Both the position numbers and the translations under genes were made by a program. A model generated the notes under the pieces. That model was not told the DNA's origin. It made no database searches and worked only from the letters and a program-made list of their open reading frames with translations. From the NCBI GenBank assembly GCA_013339765.2, contig JABSTR010001672.1, forward strand, positions 62,001 to 126,000: a stretch of DNA of 64,000 nt, written 5' to 3'. Positions 11,765 through 22,712 of the stretch are shown one piece after another (position 1 is the stretch's first letter; each line of letters begins with the position of its first letter). The stretch comes from Haemaphysalis longicornis. Its lineage: Eukaryota; Arthropoda; Arachnida; Ixodida; Ixodidae.

Positions 11765-12124
11765 CTCCGGTGCTTGCGGCGGGCGGTTGCACGACGTGCT
11801 GCTCGCCGGTGCCCACTTTTTTGGCGCGAAAATTGCTTTGTCATCGCCCGTCGGAACGAAATCGTGGTTCTGCAGGAAATCTCAAGGTAGCAGTACATAT
11901 TCCCGGCAAAAGGGTTTTGCCCCCTTTCTTATTTTTTTTTTTTTTCCAGCTGCAGCAGGTGCACGACGTGCTGCTCGCCAGTGCCCCTTTTTTGGCGCGA
12001 AAGCCCATCGGAACGAAATTATGGTTCTGCCGGAAACGCACAACAATCTCAAGGTAAGCAGTACATATTCCCGTCGAAAGGGTTTTGCTTTCATGTGTTT
12101 TGCCTTTTTTTTTTTTTTTTTCAG
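11765..12124 (+). repeat. Duplicated exon plus intron module, type 1 (two copies)
   Basis: Copy 1 has an exon-like part ending at 11886 (CTCAAG) and an intron 11887-11949 (GT..T-rich..CCAG). Copy 2 has an exon 11950-12053 and an intron 12054-12124 (GTAAGC..T18..CAG). The exons share 'gacgtgctgctcgcc', 'ttttttggcgcgaaa' and 'cggaacgaaat..tggttctgc'. The introns share 'agcagtacatattcccg' and 'aaagggttttgc'. Both acceptors are followed by CTGCAGCA. Exon and intron were therefore duplicated together. Confidence 0.8.
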
Positions 12125-13102
12125 CTGCAGCAAAACGTGCCACCCCATGGCACGCCGTGATGGTTTTCGCGCGCTGAGCCTGAGCCGCAAGGACGGAGGT
12201 AAAGTAAAGCCTGCGCAGCAGCGATCTGCTAAAAAATGGACGTTGCGCGTGAAGCTGGTGGCCGTTATCTTTTCTTCTTTTCAAGGTGCAGCACGTGGCG
12301 ATCCATCGGCGGCCGCAGGGGACCGCAAGAATCCAAAAACCTAGGACGGAGGTAAAGTAAAGCCTGCGCAGCAACGATCTGCTTAAAAATGGACGTTGTG
12401 CGTGGACCTGGTGGCGGTGATCTCTTTCTTTGCAAGGTGTAGCACGTGGCGTTCCATCGGCGGCCGCAGGGGACCGCAAGAATCTAAAAACCAAGGACGG
12501 AGGTAAAGTAAAGCCTGCGCAGCAACGATCTGCTTAAAAATGGACGTTGTGCGTGGACCTGGTGGCGGTGATCTTTTGTTCTTTTCCAGGTGTAGCACGT
12601 GGCGTTCCATCGGCGGCCTCAGGGAACCGCAAAAATCTAAAAACGAAGGTAAGGCACGCTCTGCTGCTGCAAACTGACCATGGCATTGTGAACGAAGTTT
12701 TTTTTTTTTTTTTTTTCGCGTGGAGTTGGTGGCGGTGATAATTCTTCTTTTCAAGATATAGCACGTGGCGTTCCCTGAGCAGCCCCAGCAAAGGACCTCA
12801 AAAATCCGAAAACCAAGTTAAGCCACACAGCAGCCCGCGCTGCTGGAAACTGTCCTGTGTGTACACAATATTGTTTTTGTTTTATTGCTTTCCTTCCCTT
12901 TCAAGGTGCCACCTGGAGTACGGCTATCACCGCAGCAACTGGTATTACGCGCAGCAAAATTCTGGAAAGCAGGCTGAAAACTGGCGATTTAGGCAAAGTG
13001 GCACTTTTGTTTGGCGTGACCACAGAAAATTCTGCCGTGTCGTCGTCCAGCGTGGCAAAATTTGGACCTGAAGAAAATCTGCAACAATTTCGAGCTAGGT
13101 AG
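11950..13102 (+). CDS. Candidate small multi-exon gene with repeated exons (spliced, unidentified)
   Basis: I do not recognise the product. Proposed exons are 11950-12053, 12125-12198, then one or more of the ~66-nt repeat exons, then a terminal exon from 12906 to the stop TAG 13100-13102. One phase is open through the first two exons, which contain an in-frame ATG at 12147 in a good CCATGG context. In the repeat exon 12286-12351 that phase meets TAG (12343-12345). The sister exon 12437-12502 has AAG at that codon and stays open. Its 66-nt length preserves phase, so joining it to the terminal exon keeps the frame to 13102. The terminal exon includes KTGDLGKVALLFGV. A related peptide (LKAGDLRKVA..F) is encoded just downstream at 13107-13196 in another phase, suggesting the segment was once coding and was duplicated. 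The first type-1 exon does not fit this phase. A non-coding spliced RNA is the main alternative. Confidence 0.35.
12125..12905 (+). repeat. Duplicated exon plus intron module, type 2 (about five copies, ~150 bp)
   Basis: Exon-like pieces are 12125-12198, 12286-12351, 12437-12502, 12590-12648 and 12756-12816. The last four share 'agcacgtggcg.tcc' and 'aaaa..taaaaac'-type text. Donors are GGAG|GTAAAG (three times), GAAG|GTAAGG and a weaker CAA|GTTAAG. Acceptors end TTTTCAAG, TTTGCAAG or TTTTCCAG. The introns of 85-107 nt share 'aaagcctgcgcagca', 'atctgct.aaaaa' and 'ggtggcggtgat'. The measured period is 153 and 151 bp for the best-conserved units. Confidence 0.85.
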
Positions 13103-13200
13103 CAGGCAGCTAAAAGCCGGTGATTTACGTAAAGTGGCATCTCCTTTTGACGCGTTCACAGAGCAAAAATCTGCTTTGTTTTTGTCCGTCAAGTAAAAAT
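12969..13200 (+). repeat. Intra-exon duplication in the terminal exon
   Basis: 12969-13066 and 13107-13200 align in DNA ('gg.gattta.g.aaagtggca') and better in protein: LKTGDLGKVALLF against LKAGDLRKVASPF, with TE..SA following in both. The second copy is out of phase with the first and ends at TAA. Conservation of amino acids over bases points to past coding constraint. Confidence 0.6.
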
Positions 13201-13277
13201 AATTGCGTATCACGAGAATTAGCATAATAAGAGTCGGAATGAATTTTTGTGTTTGCTTGTTCGGTGTACTTGAGAAC

Positions 13278-13283
13278 AATAAA
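13278..13283 (+). promoter_or_regulatory. Polyadenylation signal AATAAA
   Basis: Canonical hexamer in 'gagaacaataaatctg' 176 bp after the candidate stop at 13102, followed by GT/T-rich sequence. It is the natural 3' end for the duplicated-exon transcript. Confidence 0.5.
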
Positions 13284-13309
13284 TCTGTCAAGTGCTTATC
13301 TGTGGTCTT

Positions 13310-14334
13310 TCCTTCGTGGTATGATGAGCCCCACTGGGCGTTTATATGTTCCACATATAATTATGACCGTCAAGAGGCAGTTCACCCCCGCAAGGACTTG
13401 TGGGCTGCTGCAATGCTTTTTTTTTTTTTTTTACTAATTTAATTTTATCAACAAACGAGCTATTGCGCTTCCGTTTCTATCCCATGGCCCCCGGCCAGCT
13501 CTATATGGGATAAACATGTCGGAAAAATAATACCAGCTGCACTTTATTCTGGCACAGAAGGATGGCGGCAGGCATGCTGTTATTGTGTGAACTTCATGCT
13601 AGCATTATGGCAGAGCTATCAAATGAAACCAGATGCCCCACTGCAATAATGCAATCAGTTGTTGGTGGCTTGCAACTTCACCTAGTCCCTGTGGTGTCCC
13701 GAACAGAGCACGAAAACGTAGCTGGCAAGCCCCCCCCCCCCCCTTTATTTAAATTCTTTTCTTGTTTAATAAGAGGTTTTCATTGAACATGTCGAACCTA
13801 AAACATCATCTTGGTGCACAGCCTAGCGGTACTTCAGTCGCAACACGTACCTGATCGTGCAAAGTGCATGCCACACAAGCTCATAGCATGTGGTTGTTGC
13901 ATTGACGACTTAAACACAAATCGTTAATTTAGCCATCTGTGATGAATGCAGAATTGGCAATGTTTCATAGCACTGTTTGACATAGAATTTGCAAGCTTCG
14001 TGTTATAACGAGTCTTTGGGAAGCTTGCCATTAAATGACCTGCCATCAGATACAAAGATGCATGACTGAGTATGCTAATAACTGCAGAGGAGCATTTCTA
14101 GCCAAAATGCTTGCATCTGCCCCTATAACCTCACACCTCTCTTTTGTTATTAGTTTTTAACACTGAGTAGTCGACACCCTCCTTCATGTGTTGTGTTTTC
14201 ATTCCTGCTGGCACATCGCCAGGCACCGTGCCCCAACAAGGGCAGATTAATGTTGTCTTGCACACTCCGAAAAGGCCAACCTGGCACATTTACTGGCTCC
14301 ACTGTCCAAATGCGATAAGAAGTGAATGCTAAGC
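13310..14334. other. Gene-free stretch
   Basis: AT-richer sequence with a T18 run near 13417-13434 and a C-run near 13730-13743. No supported exon, repeat terminus or RNA gene was seen. Confidence 0.5.
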
Positions 14335-14349
14335 ATCAATGGAAATTTA

Positions 14350-14578
14350 CCCGCCGCAGTGGCTAAGGCGTTGCGCAGCTGAGCACGAGGTCATGGGTTC
14401 GATTCCCGGCCGCTGCGGCCGCTTTTCTGATGGAGGCAAAAAGCAAAAATGCCCGTGTGCACGAGATTTCGGCGCACGTTCAAAATCCCCAGGTGGTCAA
14501 AATTAATCCGGAGCCCTTCACTACGGCATGCCTCATCGCCTGTGTTGCGCCGGCGCATTAAACCCTTCAATCAATCAA
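14350..14578 (+). mobile_element. tRNA-derived SINE (Ruka-like), with TSD
   Basis: Plus-strand copy with the A-box region 'cagtggctaaggcg', the B box 'gggttcgattccc', the body landmarks 'gcggccgcttttctgatgg' and 'ggtggtcaaaattaatccgg', and an 'aatcaatcaa' tail. Near-perfect flanking duplication: atcaatggaaattt (14335-14348) and atcaatgtaaattt (14579-14592). It is more diverged than the copies at 10.0 and 61.1 kb. Confidence 0.9.
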
Positions 14579-14785
14579 ATCAATGTAAATTTTTTGCGGT
14601 ATCACAAATTGGCTTTCTTGAACATTCACAGTTGAGCACTGCCTGCTGTTGGATGGTACTTTTAACAAAGATAATGTTGATGCATACTGAAACACAATGC
14701 TCCAGTTCTGCTGTAATTATTGAACAAGTAAAAGGAGTTTTGGGTGATACAGAACGCCCAGGCTGACATATCTTGTCACTGACAG

Positions 14786-14960
14786 TACAGTAGGCTCTCA
14801 ATAACTTGAAGTCACTTAATTGGAAGTAATGTGCTGGTTCCGGCAATTTTACATGCAATTCAACGGAAGAAATTGCTTGATAATTTGAAGCTAGAACCCA
14901 TTATATTAGTTAATTGGAAGTTATATTGAATAGAAACATCAAGGTGACTGTCATTTCTCG
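14786..14960 (+). mobile_element. Possible pogo/Tigger-like element end
   Basis: The start reads TA-CAGTAGGCTCTCAATAAC followed by repeated 'ttgaagt'/'ttggaagt' motifs. This resembles the TA-flanked CAGT ends and subterminal repeats of pogo-class elements. No opposite end or transposase was found. Confidence 0.3.
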
Positions 14961-17900
14961 ATAAAAAACCATTTTCAAGTGTCGAAACAGCGCCCTAATT
15001 GTTCTCTACTGATGTCGGTGCCATCACAACTAAGGTAGTGCACTGTTGATAAAGCAGCAGGCTAGTTCAGACTCGCGCCAATGTTCACATCTCTTGTGAG
15101 GCCCTCAACCTTCTTTGTTTCTCACAGCACTGTGTGAGCAGTTAGGTGAACATTTGAGGCTTTGATTTTAGCGATAAGTCTGCACTATCACGACAACCCA
15201 TGACATATAAGCTCGACTTCACAACAAAAGTCAAGATTCTGAACGAAATGAAAAAGAGAACGAGTTGCGGACTAATGACAATGCTGTTCAGGTGCATTTT
15301 GTTCAATTGAATTGTGGTCCCTGTGGACTTCGTATTATTGGGAGTCAACTGTGCCTTCAAGCATGAAAGCAGTACTGAAGCTGGATGTTTGCTTCTAGGT
15401 GTGCTCAGACAATAAAACATACAACATATGCGTTGTAAAACACCTATATACGCTCTTTGACTAGAGCTTCTTGAGTTCAATTATCAAATCAAAACTTTAT
15501 TTTATAGGAGTGAAAGTGAGGGAACAGGAATTACGAGAAGGCACATTGACTTCTAATTTTTGTTCATGTCACAAGTATGTGATGCTTTCTTCCTCAAGTC
15601 ATTGAACATGCATTTTATGTGCATTTCTTTTCTTTCTGAATCTTGAACTGTGAGGAGACTTTGTCCATGACTGCTGTCTACGAGAAGGGTCACGCACCCC
15701 TTAAGCCATCAATGAATGGCTTTCTTGCTTGGCTCCCTTTCACCGTATAGGGATGAACAAGTACAGAAGTGAAAGGAAATCCAGTTTTGGCCACGTAGAC
15801 GGGAATCTTCCCATCTGTTTTTCACATCCTTTCAAGTCAATACAGCTGATTCTGGAACTTCCCCCGTGGAATCGTTTGCCGGTTAAAAAAACAACGTCTT
15901 CTCACACAGCTATCGACAGCTGAAACAGTCGAAGAGGCTGAAATGCCTAGTCTCAATGCAGCATGCACAACTTTAGGCTGTTTTTTTCTTTTCTCTTGTG
16001 ATGCTGAAGCATTTCTGGGTATCGTACTTATCAAAAGGTTAAATTTATGCCTCTGCATCCGCATGTATCTCTTGGTACCAAATCAGAAGGGGGATCATCC
16101 CATTCTTTACATGAGTATTGCACTCCACACCGAATGATCTCTGTGCCTCATAAGAGAAGGGTCATGATCTCTCTGCTCATTCTGTTCATCACACTACCGA
16201 TGAGCAATATCAAGAGAATTCCACTCTTCACATAAGTGAGGAACAAGACGAAGCACCATTGTCTACCACAAAAAGCAAGATCCTGCTCCTCAATTCCTTC
16301 CTTGATCATACTAGCAAGGAGTTGGGTAAAATGCAAAGTCCATCATGAGGAGCAGTTCAACTCTTCAATGGTCAGCCTCGAATAACAAGCACAAGGCAAG
16401 GAAATGAAGGGATGATATGCACCATGCAACACTGTGCACGGCTCTGTTTTTTCTCCTTTTGTCTGAGTCTTCAGGCTGACTGTCGTAGAATTCAACATGT
16501 AACAACTGGCTCAGATTCTTCCTATTTGATGCTGAGAAGGGAATCCCACTCATCACACGATAAATCATTGTTAAACACCACTGTTCACCAAATGAGGGTA
16601 GCATCATGATCCTGCTCTTCAATTATGATCCCCAAGTTAATGAGTAGTAGTAGTATACCTCAGACCGACTAAAGATGTTTCTTAACTTCCTGCCTTTTTT
16701 TATCCTTTGTATATTACAATTTCTTATCTTTACTACCTAGTTCATCATACAATTGTTATGGCCCAAGACATGGTCCTTCACAAGTGGTTGCAGCTGTGGA
16801 ACCGCATCATTCACAATAAAAAAAAAAAACTCTGACGAAAGTGGAGCAAGTTTAACAGTACAATGAAGGTGCGCAAATGCTGTTTAATTGCCTATTGTGT
16901 AAGTGCTGCAACGGTGCCTTCTGTTTGAACTCAAACTGGCTGGAACTTAATTGTAACATCAGTGTTTGGAATTACTTCTAATGAATATGGGAAATAAAAA
17001 ATGTAAATATGCTAACAATGCTGGTAAAAAAGTTAGGCTGCTTTGTCTGAGCATGACAATTCCTAAAGCTAATATGTGTAAAATTAATGGGCCAGGTGTT
17101 ATCCCCCAGCAAAATCTATCTGCTGGGACCATTTAAAACAAAACTAGTTCCAATTTGGACCCACGTCGTTCAGATGCTTGTTTGACCTGGTGCCTGGACT
17201 CCCAGACGGAGCCATTTTTAGATGAAAGGAGAGCCGGTGACTCCTAAATAGTTTGGACATCGAATGAACCGAGAACAGGGACAGTTGGTAGCATACAACA
17301 ACCACCGCTCCCACCGATTTCCAGAAAGTCGGCTTCGCTTCGTGCACGAATGCATCGATCGGAAGCTATCGCTCGCTCATCGCTCGCGACGCTTATAATG
17401 TATTAATAATGACACTGTAACTCACCAACCTAGCCTCCCCCCGTCCTCCCTCGTCTTAGCGGTGTGCAATGCAAGCTTTTTATAAATTCAAAAAGCGTCT
17501 GGACAGGATGATCGAGTTTGCTTTGTTCAGTTTAAACTTCCTTGACTCATTTTGAAGCTGATGACCTTCATTGGTCGCCGTGCATCGTAATTTCGATAGG
17601 TATAACCAGTGTACAGAATACCGCCTTCATTCCTAGCTATTAGGTGAAGAAATAAACTATCGCCTCTGGTACTGGGGGCGCTGAGTAAACACACGTGTTT
17701 TAAGCCTAACGCAAAAAAATGAATAATAACATTTCCGTTTCTGCATACATCCCACCCCAAAGGAGCGTCAAGCGTGCTCTGCACATCGCTTTCCAAGTTT
17801 TGAGGTTCCTATGAGCTGACACGACACTTTTCATCAGCATTTCCGACTTTTCGTTAACAAGCACGGAGCGCGCACGTGTTTGCTTTGTATTTTATTCGAT

Positions 17901-18912
17901 TGCCTCAGCAAAATAAGCCCCAGTTCTGCATAATTCTTCTATTTTTGGGGCGAAAGATGAGCCGTACTACCGGCCGCTATTAAAACGTGATAAAAGGGCC
18001 AGATGGCAAAACATCAGCATTTCAAAACATACCTCAGTTACCAACGTACATGCATGGTTGCGTATATATTCCTTGAAATCATGATACGAGAGTTCGTCCC
18101 ATGATGCACATCGTGGGGCTCAAGTGCACCAAATACAATTGCAGCAAAAAGAAAGCTCCAAAATCTTCTACTCAGATAAAAATAAAGTGTAAATGCTAAA
18201 CGGTAAGAGCTAGCTTAAAGATGCATAACTTGCATTCGGCGTTATGTTTGAACATGAGTGGATTAATTAGGAAGTTTCAACTTAAAAAGTGTGCTATATA
18301 TGCTTCTCGCTAGCTATTTTATAAGCTAATTCAGTTTAAGGCACAATCTGTGTGCTTTGTGGATGTGTACTTGATTGTTACCTCATCCTGTTTATCCCAC
18401 TGATGTCAGCAAAATGCGATTCTCTATACATACGAAAAACTATGCAAACAATTTATAGCAAGGAGGACTATATTATAATCCTTGTAAGATAAGTTTGATT
18501 AAAAGCACCACGATTCAATTTGCTAATTTACAGACAAGGGCAGCTATGTGCAAATGCTGCTGCTCTATGGAGGGAACCACCTGGGTCTCTCACCACAGCA
18601 AATCGATCACTGTCACCTATGGATGTGAGTAAAAAAAGTGTAGAGGGGGGAGGCAAACCGAGAGGCACCAAACCCCCTGTGTTACAAAAAAAAAAGACAT
18701 GTAATAACATAAATTGCTTCCCTCTTCACAGGGAACTGATACAGGTGCTCTGTGCCACGAAAGCTACCAGATTACATTTAAACAATGCTACAGTTATTGC
18801 AATATTTTGCTTTTATTTAGAGGTTTACTTATTTAGACACCATTTATTTGAGGTACGTAATACATGAATACATGTTCAGGTATGATGACATGCACTATCA
18901 GGTAACGCGTAT

Positions 18913-19140
18913 GAAAATGTGACCGCAGTCTTGGGATCAAACTAAGGGAGTTTTATGCGATGAAGCCAGGTACAGGCTATGAGGCATGCCACAGTAAAGT
19001 GCTAGAGATATCGCAGTATTGGATGACAACTGTACTGTTGACCATGATGCATTATGCTTTTGCTGAAATAGGTTCGCACTTTTTTGCTGAGTTACTTTCA
19101 GTTTCTTTCAGTTAGTCCATTAACTGATCAATCAACCGAA
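18913..19140 (+). repeat. Diverged duplicated segment, copy 1
   Basis: Matches 19926-20155 about 1.01 kb downstream through ordered blocks: 'aaaatgtga', 'aggtacaggctatgaggcatgcca' against 'ggctacagggaatgcca', 'gaccatg', 'aaataggttcg.a.tttttgctg' and 'agttactttca'. Same orientation, so an old local duplication. Confidence 0.55.
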
Positions 19141-19925
19141 CATAAACTCAGGGGTTTACTGCCTTGAACATATAAGTAAACTGTAGAGTTGATTTTAAGT
19201 GAGTTACTCTAACTGAGTTAGAATTGATTTTAAGTGTGTTACTTCACACAGTATTTTTGATCAGTGCACTACGTTCCTTTTGCACAGATGTAAAATATAC
19301 ATTGAGATCATGATCTATGAAGCCAGTCATGGTGAATGTGCTATGAAACTGCAGTCATAAAATATGCCTTATATTTTATTTGCATACATTTCCCAGTACG
19401 GCTACTCAGCATCTGTACATATTCCGAGTACGCATTTGCTTGATATAGAAGGCATAATTTATAATTTGCCTTGTAAAGTCCCTAAGAAAATGGTACGCCG
19501 CAGAGTTTCCTTTAAAAATTCTTACAATCTTTTAGGATGGCCATAACCACCATCATGGGGGTATTCTCAATGACAGTAAGACGTTTCTGCAGGGAAGTGT
19601 TATTTCTGAAGAATGCAGCAGCATAGCGAAAATAGGAAAACACTAGTGCGACTCTAGACGATACGAAGCTCATAATATTTGTGTAAGTTTCCCTGAAAGA
19701 TGGCCCTCAGTCAGCAGTGATGAGCTTCCAATTTTTCTCGACAACCTAAACTCTCCTGTGACGCTGCAGTAAAACTATAATTGTGTGACAATTCAGCTTC
19801 CACTCATCAGGATATTTCAGACTAAAGCCCCTACTTTGAAGTGAAGCAAATTGCACTTTTCTTCTGGTCAGGCATGAAGAGAACAGTATATACTCACTCA
19901 TTTCATATGCAAGTATGAACTGCAC

Positions 19926-20155
19926 TGATCTTCCATTGTTTGCAAAAATGTGATTGCCGTCTTCGGATAAAAAAGCCAAGGTAGTTTTACACGCTGAAAC
20001 TAGAAATGGCTACAGGGAATGCCATAGTGGATGCTGGGAAATTGCACTCTTCGATGAACTCTACTTCTGACCATGTGTTGATGATCTTTCCTAAAATAGG
20101 TTCGTATTTTTGCTGCCAAGGTTTTAAGTTACTTTCACTTAATCCATTTGTCAAT
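19926..20155 (+). repeat. Diverged duplicated segment, copy 2
   Basis: Downstream partner of 18913-19140, retaining 'aaaataggttcgtatttttg' and 'aagttactttca'. Confidence 0.55.
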
Positions 20156-20637
20156 AATGCTATACAGTGTTCAAAAGCAAAAAATTCTGTTTGAAGTTTC
20201 CCATTTGTGGCACACCATTCTTCAGTTGGATACGTCCAAGGACACCGCAGGTTTTTTGCTAACCAATCAGTTGGTTTGTATTTTTTTTTCCACTCAGGCC
20301 AACAGGAAATTGTAAATTGAATAAAAGAATTCTATTTGTTCCCAGGACTTCGCTTAAACACATGTATCACCAGCCATTTATAGCATGGTGCAAACTGAAA
20401 TGATTAACAGAAGTCAGCACGTTTAGAAGTGGTAGTGCACTGAAAATTGCACTTGATGGGAACAGGATGCGTCTTTCAGTCACAGTCATTTTCAGTGTAG
20501 TTTTCTTTTTTGCTTGCAGCATGGCTACATATTCAGTGGCTGCAGGTTTGCATGAAAAGTAAACAGACACAGCTGTCAAAAGATGTGGACACACTTTATT
20601 ATTGAGGGTACATGGGTATTGGGTTCAGACCTTGAAA

Positions 20638-20643
20638 TTTATT
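20638..20643 (-). promoter_or_regulatory. Polyadenylation signal AATAAA (minus strand)
   Basis: TTTATT on the plus strand, 23 bp beyond the candidate stop. A second hexamer lies at 20595-20600. It supports the minus-strand terminal exon. Confidence 0.5.
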
Positions 20644-20665
20644 TATACTCTAACAAAGAATAACT

Positions 20666-20779
20666 TTAGGCAGTGCCATCCTCTTGCAGTCTTGCAGGCA
20701 GTTCATTGTACCCTTGTTTGCACAACGCCAGCAATCGCAGCATAGGCGTCTCTGCACTCCTTCCCGTCATGCTGCAAAC
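20666..20779 (-). CDS. Candidate terminal coding exon (unidentified protein)
   Basis: On the minus strand a pyrimidine-rich acceptor (ttgtttcctttcaacattacag) ends at 20780. The open frame from 20779 encodes 37 residues and stops with TAA at 20668-20666. The peptide looks like ordinary protein (RLLALCKQGY, then NELPARLQEDGTA). Two polyadenylation hexamers follow, at 20643-20638 and 20600-20595. The combination of acceptor, open frame, stop and close AATAAA is the best single host-exon signature in the window. Another frame is open for 24 codons only. The preceding exon is not identified; it should lie at higher coordinates. I do not recognise the family. Confidence 0.45.
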   Translation of the reverse strand, partial: VCSMTGRSAETPMLRLLALCKQGYNELPARLQEDGTA

Positions 20780-21583
20780 CTGTAATGTTGAAAGGAAACA
20801 AAATACAGGGTACCCACAAGTGTTCTGTAATGACAAGCTTATCATTCACTGACAAGGAAACAGCATGGGTTGCTAAGGCATTTTGCTACAAAAGGCACTG
20901 AAACAGGGCAGGTTTCATGCAGTACTATTGTGGACCCATAGAGCACCTTCTGTAAGAGCTCGGTAGTCGTGTATACGATGCACACCAACGGTGGGATCCA
21001 TTTGTGTACTTCTTTCCAGACGTGCCAGGCAGACAGGCCGAGAGATAATCGAAGCGTGTAACATTTGAAAACTGGGAGGCGATTGTGTTACATCGCCAGT
21101 ACTTTGTGACAGAGTTCGCCTTCTTAACCAGTACATGCCGCCAAACACAAGTGCGGCATTGAACTTGATGTTCCTCCTTTATGAAACTCTGTTATCAGTT
21201 CGGCAGTGGTCCATAGCTGAAGTATCATGTGTGTCAAGTAAAAGGCTTTACCAGTGTTTGTCATATGAGGGGGGCGGGGGGAGAAGGGCAAGGAAGTACG
21301 TTCAAGTGGAATGTGTTCCATCTCTTTTCTTCTGCTGATGCCAGCGTTTATGTTTAGTGCACATTCCACAAAAAACTAGTTGCGAATCATCACTCGACTT
21401 GTCTGCTTCGTTCGTCCCAGTCTTTTTCGTGCTGTTGTTAAGATGACACATACCAACTCGCCCAGCTCACTCCTCTGGATATGTTACGGTTGGCTATGCT
21501 ACAGCTAGTAAAATATGAGCAACCACACGTAAAGCCATACGATAAAAAAGCTTTCAAGGTGGGATTTACTGCAATAACTTCTT

Positions 21584-21865
21584 GTGCAAGAAGTTACTCC
21601 GGTAAGCACTCAGAATGATAAAAACCAACTTGATGTGGATAAGCAGAGTCCAATCATAGTGCTGTTGCAAGGGCAAAAGTTTTTGGCAGCAGGCACACGA
21701 AATTGCAGAACCAAGGAGGAGTACATGTACATCTCAGAGCAGCTCACAGGCTTCCGGCAGCACCAGGCTGCGATGAACTCCATTGCCAACGTAATGACAG
21801 AGCTAGAGCACACCCAGACTACCAGGCAGGTGACAGCCCTCGTGCTACTTGATGCAGTGGCGTAG
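21584..21865 (+). CDS. Coding-like segment, unidentified
   Basis: A 93-codon open frame with no ATG-supported start. Its central part (EEYMYISEQLTGF, then QAAMNSIANVMTELEHTQ) has a helical, protein-like composition reminiscent of C-terminal tails of MADF/Myb-like DNA-binding proteins. That resemblance is weak and from memory. A possible donor CAG|GTGACA lies at 21830. The last codons run into the terminus of a CAGTGGCG-type repeat at 21855. It could be a decayed exon. Confidence 0.25.
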   Translation: MQEVTPVSTQNDKNQLDVDKQSPIIVLLQGQKFLAAGTRNCRTKEEYMYISEQLTGFRQHQAAMNSIANVMTELEHTQTTRQVTALVLLDAVA

Positions 21866-22180
21866 CCAAGGGGGGGGGGGCTGACCGGGCTTCAGCCCCC
21901 CCCCCCCCCCCAAATTTTTCCGGCCATCGCCATGCTGCCTGTATCCTGTATGCCTGGTACGTCGCCTGTGAACAAAGCGGCATATTTTTCGAAAGTGCCA
22001 CTAATGGCACTTTCCACGAAATGCTACGAAAATGCCACGAAAGTGCATGTCTACCCTTCGCATGGAAGGGAGCCAAGTCCGGCCGTGACAAAACGAAGCG
22101 CCTGAGGGGTGCGAACCGCTGAGGGATGATTTCGGAGGGGTGCAGCCCCAAAAGCGACGGCGCCTTCGGGTAAGCTCAGC
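21855..22180 (+). mobile_element. CAGTGGCGTAGCC-type DNA repeat
   Basis: It begins CAGTGGCGTAGCCAAGG, followed by long G and C runs ('gggggggggg', then a C16 run) and 'aaatttttccgg'. This terminus is common in arthropod DNA-transposon derivatives. No matching right end was delimited, so the end coordinate is approximate. Confidence 0.4.
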
Positions 22181-22712
22181 GCACAAGACGCCAAAGGCAT
22201 GCGTTGTATCCCTTTGTGCGAGACATGCGGCAAGACTGAGTTGTTCTCAGCAGAGGAGATTGACTCGTCCGGGGAAGCATGGAGTGGTCTGCACCACGGT
22301 CCGCACTAACTCGCGGCGGAAAAAAAGAGGGACCGCCAGCCATTGATGGTTGAAGACTGGTACAATGCAGGCCCGAAAGGGAACAGACGATCTTTGTATG
22401 TTAAGCAGAACAATGTGCAAGCGGCAGTGGCTGATCACGGCCGCTCCCTCTCCTAGAAAGGGGGAGATCAAGTGGCCGTGGGCACACATTCAAGACTCGT
22501 GCAAGGTAACTGAAGAATGCGATGGGCTACGTAATGGGTGAAACGTGCAGTTTAGCTGAATGAATGCCGTGCGCGGGCAGAGGGCCTTTGCGATTGAGAC
22601 ACACCGCAAGGTACGCCCCTCTTCCTCGCGTCAGCCCTTCATTCTTCCTTTTTCACGTTTCTGTCGAGGCCCGGAGGGTTTTGTTGGAGTGGGCTCAGAT
22701 TGCGCGCACTGA

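Larger units (their letters stand above)
14980..20590. other. Long gene-poor stretch, intron-like
   Basis: AT-richer sequence with frames below 120 codons and no recognised domain. It contains a local duplication with repeated 'gatcctgctc.tcaatt' at about 16280 and 16608, and the diverged pair at 18.9 and 19.9 kb. It could be intron or UTR of an unseen transcript. Confidence 0.45.

Noticed and set aside
11601..12344. 247-codon plus-strand frame
   Set aside because: It begins at TTG, reads through T-rich introns (poly-Phe) and crosses the splice sites of the repeat modules, so it is not a continuous coding region.
11841..12494. 217-codon minus-strand frame
   Set aside because: Antisense of repeated exon-intron modules with poly-Lys from T-runs. 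The repetitiveness explains the open frame.
20915..21148. 77-codon minus-strand frame considered as a transposase tail
   Set aside because: No Harbinger, MULE or Tc1 catalytic motif could be placed and the neighbouring frames break up.
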